Assembly (NCBI GenBank): GCA_030535355.1
Contig: JAUNIO010000033.1
Location: 1-35,249 of the forward strand
Origin: a bacterium
GTDB lineage: Bacteria > Vulcanimicrobiota > Xenobia > Xenobiales > Xenobiaceae
DNA: 35,249 bases
Direction of reading: 5' to 3'
Under the pieces are notes generated by a model. The model saw nothing but the letters and a program-made list of their open reading frames with translations, was not told the origin of the DNA and did not search any database. A program made the translations under genes and the position numbers. Of the stretch, positions 23,295-31,645 are shown in pieces (within the stretch, counting starts at the first letter, position 1; each line of letters opens with the position of its first letter).

Positions 23295-24818
23295 ATGTTT
23301 TATACAAGAGTAGCTCATACATTGGCTTTGGGAGCAGCGGTTCTGGTGATCGCGGGCGGGGCAATTCCCGTACAGGCAAAACCCAGCACCAACAACGATT
23401 TTCAGCCCCGTAAAGTCATTATTGTGCATACCAACGATGTTCACGGCAATGTCGCCCCGGACGACAAAGGCCGTGGCGGATTGGTGCGTGTGGCTACGAT
23501 TGTCAACAAACTGCGCGCCAGCAATCCCAAAGAGGTCATTTATCTGGATGCCGGAGACGTAGCCCAGGGTACAGCTGTATCCAATACATTTCAGGGCGCT
23601 CCTACCTTCGCCAGCATTGCGGCTATGAAGCCTGCGGTGGGCACTATAGGCAATCACGAATTCGACTGGGGTGTGCAGGCCATGAAGGATATGACTAAAG
23701 CGGCCGGCTATCCTTTTGTATTGGCTAATGTATATGACGCTAAGACCGGTGAACTGTTTTTCGATCCCTATCGCATAGTCGAAGTCAACGGTATAAAATT
23801 GGGCATTATTGGTATTTTAGACGAAGCAACCCCTAAATTTGTCAAGAAGGGCAATACCGACGGGTTGGTGTTTGCCAATCCCAGCGAAACCGTGCGCAAA
23901 TATTTGCCAAAGATGCGCGCTGATGGGGCTCAGGTGATAGTTGCGCTGACCCACAACGGCTTTGATAACGATAAACAGTTAGCGGCTAACGTTCCAGAGA
24001 TAGACCTGATTGTCGGCGGCCATTCGCACACTCAGCTCGACGATCCCGTCAACGTCGGGGGGCATACCTGGATTGTGCAGACCGGCAAATATGCACGCAA
24101 CGTAGGCGTCGAAGAGATGCTGATCAGCCCCTTTAACTATAAAATTGTGGGCTTTAATGGCCGCCTAATAAAGGTTGATAAAGAAGCCAATATTGAGGAT
24201 GATCCAGAAGTCAGCGCTATTCTTAAGAAATATGATGCCAAAATTCGCCCGCAGATGGAAGTCGTGGTCGGCGAGCTGGGCGGAGAACTGCTGAAAAAAT
24301 GCGCTGCCGGTGAGGCTGACAGTTCTTTAGGCAACGCTATGTGCGAAGCTTTGCGGGTCAAAACAGAATCAGACATTGCTGTGTATAATTACGGGGGCAT
24401 CCGCGTCGATTCCATGTCAGCTGGCAAAGTTACAAGAGGTGCTGTCTATCAATTTTTGCCTTTTGACGATCAGGTCTGCCGTATGGAGATTCAGGGCAAA
24501 TACATTCAGGAACTGCTAGATCAGGCCGCTAAATCTGAGCATGGACCTCTGCAGACTGCTGGCATTACCTGCAAATTTGATAAAAGCAAAAAAATAGCTA
24601 CCGATGTGAAAATCGGCGGTCAGCCGCTCGATCCTGCAAAAACGTATATCTTAGCTACTACAGAGTTTTTGTGCGGTGGCGGCGATGGCTTTTCAGCGCT
24701 GAGCAAGGGCAAAATAATAGATCGCTACGATTTTACCCGCGATGTGTTCATCGATTATCTCGACGATTTTAAGGTTCTGGAAGTACCCGCAACTGGCAAT
24801 ATCGTTATCGTTGAGTAG
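23295..24818 (+). CDS. secreted 5'-nucleotidase/2',3'-cyclic phosphodiesterase (UshA-like)
   Basis: Periplasmic or surface metallophosphoesterase that dephosphorylates nucleotides. Signal peptide at 1-28 (TLALGAAVLVIAGGAIPVQA). The metal-binding domain has HTNDVHG (D48, H50), LDAGD (85-88), GNHEFDWG (N120, H121), ALTHNG and GGHSH. The C-terminal substrate domain has DSSLGNAMCEALR, NYGGIRVD, FLPFDDQVCRMEI and CGGGDGFSAL. All catalytic residues are present, unlike the related protein at 16302. The ATG at 23295 has AAGGAG 10 nt upstream and begins the signal peptide; the longer open frame upstream is repeat DNA. It is the first gene of an apparent operon with the M16 gene (30 nt gap) and the GspF-like gene. 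Confidence 0.92.
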   Translation: MFYTRVAHTLALGAAVLVIAGGAIPVQAKPSTNNDFQPRKVIIVHTNDVHGNVAPDDKGRGGLVRVATIVNKLRASNPKEVIYLDAGDVAQGTAVSNTFQGAPTFASIAAMKPAVGTIGNHEFDWGVQAMKDMTKAAGYPFVLANVYDAKTGELFFDPYRIVEVNGIKLGIIGILDEATPKFVKKGNTDGLVFANPSETVRKYLPKMRADGAQVIVALTHNGFDNDKQLAANVPEIDLIVGGHSHTQLDDPVNVGGHTWIVQTGKYARNVGVEEMLISPFNYKIVGFNGRLIKVDKEANIEDDPEVSAILKKYDAKIRPQMEVVVGELGGELLKKCAAGEADSSLGNAMCEALRVKTESDIAVYNYGGIRVDSMSAGKVTRGAVYQFLPFDDQVCRMEIQGKYIQELLDQAAKSEHGPLQTAGITCKFDKSKKIATDVKIGGQPLDPAKTYILATTEFLCGGGDGFSALSKGKIIDRYDFTRDVFIDYLDDFKVLEVPATGNIVIVE

Positions 24819-24848
24819 GTGGCCAGGCGGCAGCGCTGCGGAGGGAAG

Positions 24849-27512
24849 ATGATTGTAAGGCAGAAGCTGAAACATGCTTTAGCTAGCTGCTTGGGAGCCG
24901 CGCTTGGGGTGGCTTACCTGATGGGGCCGGCCAGTGTGCAGCCGGGAATGGCTCAGGAACTGCCAGCGTCTTCCTTTACCGAGAGTGCGCCTGTTAAATG
25001 TAGCCGTTTGCCCAGCGGTCTTACGGTCGTGCAGCAGCGTATACCCGGATGTGCTGGAATAGGGATCGCTTTGTTGGTTCCTGCTGGAGCAGACCGCGAT
25101 CCCCAGCAGCGCAGTGGCATGGCTCATTTGGCGGAGCATTTGGTTTACCGTGCTACCCCCGCTTATTCTGCTGGTAAATCTGCTGTGGAGTGGGAAAAGC
25201 TGGGGGCCCGCCGCGGTGCGCTGACCGCTGCTGATTATGTGCTATTTTGGGATTTTGTGCCTGCGTCTGCGGGTTCCCAAGCCCTGGAAATGGCAGCGGA
25301 TAGATTTCAAGGTTTAGAGGTCAATGCGGAAAGTCTGAAGCAGGAAAAGGTTTTGCTGGCAGATGAGCTGCAGAATTTACAGCGCAATTCATGGCGTTCT
25401 ATTAAAGCGCAGGCTCGCAGAGCTTTGCCTGCCTCAGCCGTTGCCGCTGGCTCTATGCCCGAGGGCCTGGCTGAGGATATCGCCAAGATAAGCGAAACTG
25501 AAGCCAGGGAATTTTATAGCCGTTATTATCAACTAGATCGCGCAGTGTTGGCGGTAGCAGGCGGTTTTAATGAGGAGGCTTTGGACGCAAAGATCCAGCA
25601 GCTGTTTGCATCTGCTCCTGCTGGCAGTTTGCCTTGTTCTCCTGAAGTGCCAGCTGAGAAGCGGCCTAGAGCGGAAGCTGTCAATCAGGATATAATTGTG
25701 GGGCAGGGAACAGAATTGCCTGGAGCGGTACTGTGGATGATCGCTCCCGAACAGCGCGATTTGCCGATCTATGCTCTGACAGAAGCTTTGAATTGGCGCG
25801 GATCTGCTTCACGCTGGGGCAGAATGATCAAAGAGGCTGGCTGGCAAGATAAAGTTACTTTGTTGGAACCAGATTGTCAGGGTAATTATGCTTTGTGGGC
25901 GGTTGGAGTAAGTGAGCAGGTTAGCCCGCAGGAGGTAAGAGCATTGTTGCAAGACGCTTGGCAGGCGTCTGTGGACACTATTCCGTCTTATCCCGAGTTG
26001 GAGGCGGCCAGGAAGCGCACCCTGGCCAATTTTTATAAGCGCTGGCAGGAGCCTTCCCAGAGAGCACAGATGCTGGCGAAAGCTCAGTATAGAGGAAATT
26101 TACGGCAATTAATTGATTTCCCGCGTCAGGTGCGCTCCTTTACACCTCAGCAGATTGGCGCATATAATAAACGCTTGGCGCTGCATACTGCCAAAGCTAT
26201 TTATGTTTCGGAGTTGGGTGGGCCGCAGCCGCGCACTTATGGGCCCAGGCCAGATGAAGCGTTTGTCAGCGAGCCCATAGAACGCTGTGTAACTACAAAT
26301 GGCCTTCATCTTGCTGCCAGTCCTGATATTCAGCAGCCTATGGTCTATTTGCGTGGGTATATCGAGGGAGGCTCGCTTTGCGATCCGCCCGGTCGGCCTG
26401 GTTTGACCTGTTTCGCGGCGGGACTGCTGTCTAAGGGCACAGATCCGCTTTCAGGACGTCTGTATTCCGAGGAATTGAGCGAACGGGGTATGACTCTGAG
26501 CTTTAAATGCGATCGGCAATATATACTCGTCAGCGGTTCCTGTCTGCGCGAAGATGTGCATAGGTTTTTAGATATTTTGTGCAGTGCGCTGCGCTATTCT
26601 GAACCAGATGGTGATAGCGTGGAAAAGTGGCGTGAGCAGCTGGTAACCGAACTGAGGCAGAGAGAGAATTCCGCAGAAGATCGCGCCGCTGCCTTGCTCA
26701 TGGAAAAACTTTATCCTTCAGGCCACGTGTTGGGCCGTTTTTATGGCGGCAACAGTGCTGCGGCCGCTTCTTATACCAGAGATGAGGCGCTACAGCATTT
26801 GCGCGGCTGTATATATCCGGCTCGTGTGGGTCTGTGCTTTAGCGGAGGCCTGCGTTCGGAGATCGTCTTTGCGAAAATACGCTCGCGTTTGGGGGACTGG
26901 AGCAATCCGGCTTGTTCTGGGCCTTTTACTGTTCCTGAAGCTCCAAGAACTCAGAAGGGCAAACGTTGGGTTATCCAGCAGGATGGCGGCGAACTAATGC
27001 TGATCGCGCAGCTGGGGCCTGGCCGTCAGGACCCAGATTACGATGCTTTTAGCCTTTTAAATCAAATTTTGGCCAGCAATGCGCATTTGTCGCGTTTGCC
27101 TTTGCGCGTAACGCACATTGAGCATCTTGGCAATGGCGTTACTAGCCGCATTCTCCCTTCCCTAGGCCCGTCGCCATGGATCGCAGCTATGCGCTTGCAT
27201 TCTGGCAAATCGGAACGGGCCTTGGCCATAGTGAAGCAGGAAATGGCTCGTTTAGTAGAACCAGGTCCAAGTGAAGAAGAAATAGAGCGGGCTAAGGTGG
27301 CTTTGGAAAACCAGATGCTGCTGCAGGCCGCCAGCCCGGCGGCTAAAGCCAGAATGCTGTGCACAGCTGATTATTATGGTTTAGATGATAAATACGTAAA
27401 TGATGTGCCTAGCATTTACCGCGATATTACACCCTTACAGCTGCACGTCGTAGCGAAAAAATGGTTTGATCCGATGCGGCTGACTGTTGTCATATCTACA
27501 GATTCTCGATAA
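24849..27512 (+). CDS. double-length secreted M16 metallopeptidase
   Basis: 887 residues with two consecutive M16 modules in one chain. A signal peptide covers 1-~35 (ASCLGAALGVAYLMGPASVQ, cut near GMA). The first module has the inverted zinc motif HLAEH at 93-97 and the third-ligand region LLADELQNLQ around 165-175. Its second part runs to about 440. The second module starts near CVTTNGLHLAASPDIQQPMVYLRGYIEGGS and lacks HxxEH. Full-length M16A/C proteins also join catalytic and non-catalytic halves. ATG 24849 has GGAGG 4 nt upstream. The gene lies between the nucleotidase and GspF-like genes in one operon, so it probably acts in the periplasm. The role is unknown. Confidence 0.88.
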   Translation: MIVRQKLKHALASCLGAALGVAYLMGPASVQPGMAQELPASSFTESAPVKCSRLPSGLTVVQQRIPGCAGIGIALLVPAGADRDPQQRSGMAHLAEHLVYRATPAYSAGKSAVEWEKLGARRGALTAADYVLFWDFVPASAGSQALEMAADRFQGLEVNAESLKQEKVLLADELQNLQRNSWRSIKAQARRALPASAVAAGSMPEGLAEDIAKISETEAREFYSRYYQLDRAVLAVAGGFNEEALDAKIQQLFASAPAGSLPCSPEVPAEKRPRAEAVNQDIIVGQGTELPGAVLWMIAPEQRDLPIYALTEALNWRGSASRWGRMIKEAGWQDKVTLLEPDCQGNYALWAVGVSEQVSPQEVRALLQDAWQASVDTIPSYPELEAARKRTLANFYKRWQEPSQRAQMLAKAQYRGNLRQLIDFPRQVRSFTPQQIGAYNKRLALHTAKAIYVSELGGPQPRTYGPRPDEAFVSEPIERCVTTNGLHLAASPDIQQPMVYLRGYIEGGSLCDPPGRPGLTCFAAGLLSKGTDPLSGRLYSEELSERGMTLSFKCDRQYILVSGSCLREDVHRFLDILCSALRYSEPDGDSVEKWREQLVTELRQRENSAEDRAAALLMEKLYPSGHVLGRFYGGNSAAAASYTRDEALQHLRGCIYPARVGLCFSGGLRSEIVFAKIRSRLGDWSNPACSGPFTVPEAPRTQKGKRWVIQQDGGELMLIAQLGPGRQDPDYDAFSLLNQILASNAHLSRLPLRVTHIEHLGNGVTSRILPSLGPSPWIAAMRLHSGKSERALAIVKQEMARLVEPGPSEEEIERAKVALENQMLLQAASPAAKARMLCTADYYGLDDKYVNDVPSIYRDITPLQLHVVAKKWFDPMRLTVVISTDSR

Positions 27513-27527
27513 GGAGGATAGGTCATC

Positions 27528-28532
27528 ATGCGTCCTTATGCCATGGGATTGCAGGAAATAGTTTTCGGACTCAGCCGCCAAAAGAAAGCAGCCTTATACC
27601 GCAATCTGGCAGCTTCGGTGGGAGCTGGCATGAATATGCCGCGAGCTTTGGAATTGGCGACCACGGAACTTTCTGCTTCTGTGCAGCGTGATATACAAGA
27701 GTCGCTGCGCGAAGGCCTGCCCTTGCATGAGATATGGATGCGTTATCCAGCTTATTTTAGTGCTTTTGAAATAGCCATGATTCAGGCCGGCGAGCTCAGC
27801 GGCGACCTCGATGGCAATTTACTGGATTTAGCCAATATGCTGGAAACCGAACAGCAGCGCTACAGCGAGCTGCGCACGCAGCTGACTTATCCTATTATTT
27901 TGATACATGCAGCAGTGCTTATTCCAGCTCTACCTATCTTCTTTGCCAATAGCCTGAAACAGTATTTATTTACCGTCGGGGGCTTTTTGGTGCTTTTGTA
28001 TGGTGTCGCGTTTGTGGTTTGGCTTCTGGGGCGTTTATCTCGTCTGAGCGATGGCATAGGCCTTGTCATGTGTTCTTTTGGTAATGTTTTGCCGGTCTGG
28101 GGGAAAATGCGGCGCCAAGAAGCGCAGGGACATTTTATGGAGTGTTTTGCCCGCTTAGTCGATTCCGGCGTGCTGGCTGACCAAAGTGTAGCTATAGCAG
28201 CCGCTTCCTGCGGTAATATAGTGTTAGCTGACAGTCTAAAACAGCTATCTGAACAGATTAGCGACGGTGTCAAATTATCGTATGCGATGGCGCAGTCACA
28301 GATTTTTTCATCTCATATTGTGGCTATGATATCGACTGGTGAAGAAACCGGTCAGTTAGGCCCCATGGCCTCTAAAGCCGCTAATTATTTGCTGGACGAA
28401 GCGGGAACTCAGCGCAAGCGCTTTTTGCAAATAGTCCCGGTCATGATTCTGCTTTTGGTAGGGCTGGTAGTCGGGTTCCAAACTATTACAGTGTTTGACG
28501 GCTATATCAGAACTATCCGCGATTTATTCTAA
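27528..28532 (+). CDS. GspF/PilC-like type II secretion or pilus inner-membrane protein
   Basis: 334 residues in the T2SSF architecture: two repeated cytoplasmic helical domains (~17-125 and ~205-300), each with the family's G-E/T-G motif (IQAGELSGDLDG; ISTGEETGQLGPM). The transmembrane segments are at ~127-145, ~149-167 and ~308-328. In type II secretion and type IV pili this platform protein works with an ATPase (GspE/PilB), but neither that nor a pseudopilin is nearby. GGAGG lies about 10 nt before the ATG at 27528, and the gap to the M16 gene is 15 nt, so it is co-transcribed with it. The gene ends 1 nt from the convergent MBL-fold gene. Confidence 0.88.
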   Translation: MRPYAMGLQEIVFGLSRQKKAALYRNLAASVGAGMNMPRALELATTELSASVQRDIQESLREGLPLHEIWMRYPAYFSAFEIAMIQAGELSGDLDGNLLDLANMLETEQQRYSELRTQLTYPIILIHAAVLIPALPIFFANSLKQYLFTVGGFLVLLYGVAFVVWLLGRLSRLSDGIGLVMCSFGNVLPVWGKMRRQEAQGHFMECFARLVDSGVLADQSVAIAAASCGNIVLADSLKQLSEQISDGVKLSYAMAQSQIFSSHIVAMISTGEETGQLGPMASKAANYLLDEAGTQRKRFLQIVPVMILLLVGLVVGFQTITVFDGYIRTIRDLF

Positions 28533-28533
28533 T

Positions 28534-29355
28534 TCATAGCTGCACTTTTTGTCTGGCATGGGCAGCGCTAAGGGTTCCCCGGCTGTTAAAGCTGCCAATC
28601 TGCGCCTGAGCCTGCTGCAGAGCGGCAACAATATCAGCATCGCTAGCAAACGGGGAAAAATCGCTGAAAATTGTGGTCAAAGGGTGGGCTAACTGCTGAT
28701 AGCGCCAAAAATTCTGCCAGGCTAGTTTTGTGTCGGGAAGATTGGTGATGAGCAGCTGCAGGTCTCTAAGAAAATCGGCTAAAGCATCCAGCGCAGGGTA
28801 GGGGCTATTCCAATCAATATGTACGGCATAGGCTAAAGATGTGTTTTGCTGCTTCCATTTAAAAGCGCTTATCGGCTGATGCTGATGTAACTTAAGCGCA
28901 GCTATGTTAGCGTCTGGCAGATCGGCTGTCTGGATGCGGCTGGGCTGGGCCGAGGCCCAGGTGTAATAATGGAAATGGCGCTGGCAAGGCAGGTCTTGAA
29001 ATTGTACTGGAAAGAACTCAGAACGCATCTGCTCTGTCAGCAGGCTTTCAAGGCTATGGGGTTCAACTTTTGGGCCATAGAAATGGGCCTGAAAGTTAGG
29101 CCTAAACAGAGGGTTTAAAAATAGTAGCCCTTGAATGCGATCCCAGCTGAATTTAGAAATAAAAAAATGCGTCTTAGCGGCGGAAGACATATTGGCGGTA
29201 CGCCCTAGTGGAATGACCCCTGTACCGCAGTCAAATATAGCTAATACTTTATCGGCCTCCCGCAAACAGACGCATGATGTATTGCCGCCAAATGTGCTGG
29301 GGAGAGACGCAGCTAAGGGAATTAAAGAGCGAGTTCCCCAAAACTCAACGATCAA
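28534..29355 (-). CDS. metallo-beta-lactamase-fold protein with lost metal motif
   Basis: The N-terminus has the GTRGSIP-type start seen in MBL phosphodiesterase-like proteins (EFWGTRSLIPLA, FGGNTSCVCLREADKVLAIFDCGTG). The following segments are also family-like (IQGLLFLNPLFRP, HFYGPKV, SLESLLTEQMRSEFFPVQF). But the HxHxDH metal motif expected before IQG is replaced by ISKFSWDRIQG. Only the Asp is kept and all three histidines are changed, so catalysis by the usual two-metal centre is unlikely. The C-terminal ~100 residues are helical. The start is TTG 29355 with GGGGGAGGG 6 nt upstream. The gene lies 35 nt after the unknown gene at 29391 and is probably in one operon. It is intact, so possibly a regulatory or binding pseudoenzyme. 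Confidence 0.7.
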   Translation of the reverse strand: MIVEFWGTRSLIPLAASLPSTFGGNTSCVCLREADKVLAIFDCGTGVIPLGRTANMSSAAKTHFFISKFSWDRIQGLLFLNPLFRPNFQAHFYGPKVEPHSLESLLTEQMRSEFFPVQFQDLPCQRHFHYYTWASAQPSRIQTADLPDANIAALKLHQHQPISAFKWKQQNTSLAYAVHIDWNSPYPALDALADFLRDLQLLITNLPDTKLAWQNFWRYQQLAHPLTTIFSDFSPFASDADIVAALQQAQAQIGSFNSRGTLSAAHARQKVQL

Positions 29356-29390
29356 CTGCAGCCCTCCCCCTCAAGGCGGTAGAAAACGAT

Positions 29391-29930
29391 TTAATCGCGT
29401 TCAGCCTGTTTATTTTTAGTGTTGATGCGAATCTGTTCGATTAGAAAACTCATAATTTCAGAAGCTATCGGCAGCAGACGAGTTTCTAAAATTCCAATCA
29501 GAGCATCGTGGGAATTGGCACTTTTGTGTTCGTGGGCATAGGCTATGATCGCCTCATCGGTTAGCCAGTCGGAAATGGGAATATAGTAACCCACTTCAAT
29601 AAATAGCCTGTCTTTTTTGCCTACGTCGGAAGAAGCGCGCACTTCAATGTGCTTGATCTCTTGACCATGCGGTCCCGCTTCAAGGATATGGCGGATATCT
29701 TCAGCTTTGCCGTCATAGGGAGCGGAGAGAACCAGTAAAGTACCCTTGCCGTCTTCGGCGACGCGCGTTTTTTCAAAAGCGAAAGTTTTAGAACATTCTA
29801 CGTCAAGAAAGCGCAAGCCACCTAGTTTAGTGGGGCTGCCTAGAGATACGTAATTCCGGAAAATTTGGGTGAGAACTACGTCCATTTGTTCTGCTATGCG
29901 GTCTAGCTTTAAGCTGGTTTGAGTAGACAT
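29391..29930 (-). CDS. hypothetical protein, upstream of the MBL-fold gene
   Basis: 179 residues, no membrane segment, no signal peptide, no cysteine-rich motif. The N-terminal ~25 residues form a helix (LKLDRIAEQMDVVLTQIF). A mixed alpha/beta region with strands follows (TLLVLSAPYD, IKHIEVRASSD, RLFIEVGYYIP). The last ~45 residues are helical. I do not recognise the family. ATG 29930 has AAGG 5-6 nt upstream. It is the first gene of a short minus-strand operon with the MBL-fold pseudoenzyme, so the two proteins may function together. Confidence 0.65.
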   Translation of the reverse strand: MSTQTSLKLDRIAEQMDVVLTQIFRNYVSLGSPTKLGGLRFLDVECSKTFAFEKTRVAEDGKGTLLVLSAPYDGKAEDIRHILEAGPHGQEIKHIEVRASSDVGKKDRLFIEVGYYIPISDWLTDEAIIAYAHEHKSANSHDALIGILETRLLPIASEIMSFLIEQIRINTKNKQAERD

Positions 29931-30323
29931 ATCAACCTTACCTTGTCAGTATGCGGCTGAGAATAATAATAAACATGAACGCTGTAGATCTCAGTCGCAA
30001 AAATATTCTCCTTCCATTACCACAAGACTAAGTAAAATCCTGTGTGTTTGCGCCCTGCTTACAGGAGAGCCTTACTTCCCCAATAGTTTTGGGCACCCCT
30101 CTGTCGCAGCTGTGACATCTCCCCCTCGCTAGCTTTTAGCAATGTAATCTAGGTAAGCAAAATACAGCAACTGCATATACGGTAGAGCGGGAGCCGCTTC
30201 CGCGAAAGGCACCTTTGATCTGTACGAAGCAGCGCCGACGCGGAAGACGGTGGAAGCGATAATTAGTTCGCGAAACACTAACTAAATGCCATGGCATCTT
30301 GTAGGGGGATTACGGCAATGCGC
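29931..30323. repeat. 393-bp gene-free gap with nested element copies
   Basis: The gap between the hypothetical gene and thrC holds a degraded plus-oriented element copy (30075-30139, resuming at about 30305) interrupted by a 155-bp element at 30140-30294. The first ~140 bp (29931-30074) show no recognisable feature beyond AT-rich stretches that could carry the promoter of the hypothetical gene. Confidence 0.65.
30140..30294 (+). mobile_element. 155-bp element with the same ends but a different, structured interior
   Basis: It starts CAATGTAATCTAGGTAAG and ends CACTAACTAAATGCCATGG, matching the ends of the 225-bp element. The interior is unrelated. It has a strong stem, CTTCCGCG (30197-30204) with CGCGGAAG (30239-30246), extended by CCG/CGG across a bulge. 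Inside the loop is a small AAAGG-CA-CCTTT hairpin. The flanks TAGCTTTTAG (30130-30139) and CATCTTGTAG (30295-30304) agree at 7 of 10 positions, as a decayed 10-bp target duplication would. It sits at the CCTTTAG site of an older element copy. Confidence 0.6.
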
Positions 30324-31577
30324 TTAGACTATATGCAATTCCTTTAAGCTGGTCTCTAGCTTAGAAGGATCGCGGTCTATGCTGTAAGCGCTGACAGTGA
30401 GGGATTTCATAGCTCCGCTGATATCTTTAAGTCCGTTGCCGGTAACTAACACACAGATCTCGGCTTGATGATCTATGAGCTTTTCTTCTAAGCAGCGGCG
30501 TATTCCAGCCAGGGGGGTAGCTCCAGCCGGCTCGCCGAAGACGCCGCTGTATTTGGCCAGCATGACCTGGGCTTCCATAATTTTGCTGTCGGGAACGGTA
30601 ATGAAGAATCCCCCGGAATCGCGCACGCCTTTTAGAGCTATGGCTGCGGCCCGCGGCATACCTACGCTTATAGAATCGGCATAGGTGTCGGCGTCGGGTT
30701 CAGCTACGACTTTATCGCCATTTTTGAAAGCTTTGCTGAGCACCGAAGAGCCTTCAGCCTGCACGCCGATTAGTTTGGGCAGCTTGTCTATGAGGCCCAG
30801 GCGCTGCAGATCTTTAAATCCCTTCCAGAGACCACCGATGATGCAGCCGTCTCCTACTCCCACGGCAACATATTCGGGAACGCGATAGCCGAAATCTTCC
30901 CAGAGCTCGAGGGCGGCGGTTTTTTTGCCTTCCAGCAGGAAGGGGTTAAAACCTGTATTGCGGTTGTACCAGCCGAATTTGGCGGTAGCCTGCATGGAAA
31001 GCTCAAAAGCATCGTCATAGGTGCCGCGCACCTTTAAGACAGTGGCACCGAACATGAGCAATTGAGTTACCTTGGCCTGGGGGGCATGTTCAGGCACAAA
31101 GATGATGGTCTTAAGCCCCACAGAAGCGCACAGTCCGGAGAGTGAGGAAGCGGCATTGCCGGTAGAAGCAGCGGTAATGAGATCGATGCCGTTGTCTAGC
31201 GCAGAAGCTACGCATATAGCGCTGGCGCGGTCTTTGAATGATCCTGTGGGATTTTGCCCATCATCTTTAACATATAGATTGGGACAGTCCAGTAAATGGC
31301 CTAAGCGCTGAGGATGGTAGAGCGGAGTGCCGCCTACGCGCAGCGGTGGCAGATGGCTGGGATTGGCGATAGGCAATATGGCTGCATAGCGGGAAAGACC
31401 TGGCTTGGCTTGGCGCAGGGCCTTGGGCTGCATAGAGGGAGCGGCTTGCCCGTAATCGTAAAGAACTTCTAAAATGCCATCTGTTCCGCAGTCGGGGCAG
31501 GTGTAACGTATTTGGTCAGGCTGATAGCTTTTCTGGCATAGGGCGCAGCGCATTTCGGTGACCAGTAGGTTTTTCAT
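30324..31577 (-). CDS. thrC: threonine synthase
   Basis: PLP enzyme that converts O-phosphohomoserine to threonine in the aspartate family pathway. An N-terminal zinc ribbon has cysteines 11, 14, 27 and 30 (CALC, CPDC). The PLP-lysine site NPTGSFKDR has K115, preceded by LRVGGTPLYH and LYVKDDGQ. STGNAASSLSGLCA binds the substrate phosphate region. VGVGDGCIIGGLWKGF is the glycine-rich PLP-phosphate loop region. 417 residues match the zinc-ribbon class of threonine synthases. ATG 31577 has GGAG 8 nt upstream. No other threonine-pathway gene is nearby. Some paralogs in this fold are cysteate or other synthases, but the overall match favours threonine synthase. Confidence 0.9.
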   Translation of the reverse strand: MKNLLVTEMRCALCQKSYQPDQIRYTCPDCGTDGILEVLYDYGQAAPSMQPKALRQAKPGLSRYAAILPIANPSHLPPLRVGGTPLYHPQRLGHLLDCPNLYVKDDGQNPTGSFKDRASAICVASALDNGIDLITAASTGNAASSLSGLCASVGLKTIIFVPEHAPQAKVTQLLMFGATVLKVRGTYDDAFELSMQATAKFGWYNRNTGFNPFLLEGKKTAALELWEDFGYRVPEYVAVGVGDGCIIGGLWKGFKDLQRLGLIDKLPKLIGVQAEGSSVLSKAFKNGDKVVAEPDADTYADSISVGMPRAAAIALKGVRDSGGFFITVPDSKIMEAQVMLAKYSGVFGEPAGATPLAGIRRCLEEKLIDHQAEICVLVTGNGLKDISGAMKSLTVSAYSIDRDPSKLETSLKELHIV

Positions 31578-31604
31578 AACTTATTCTCCGTAAACAACTA
31601 AAAA

Positions 31605-31628
31605 GCTCACTGACTCGCGCCAGTGAGC
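31605..31628 (-). terminator. intrinsic terminator of the low-complexity protein gene
   Basis: GCTCACTG (31605-31612) and CAGTGAGC (31621-31628) form a perfect 8-bp stem. On the minus strand it is followed by TTTTTAGTTG. It lies just after the stop at 31646 and before thrC. Confidence 0.85.
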
Positions 31629-31645
31629 CAAATCATCAATTTTAT

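Noticed and set aside
30180-30260. Possible tRNA or other classic RNA gene in the thrC gap
   Set aside because: There is a strong stem, but no acceptor, D-arm or T-arm pattern. The region lies between element ends and is better explained as the element's interior.
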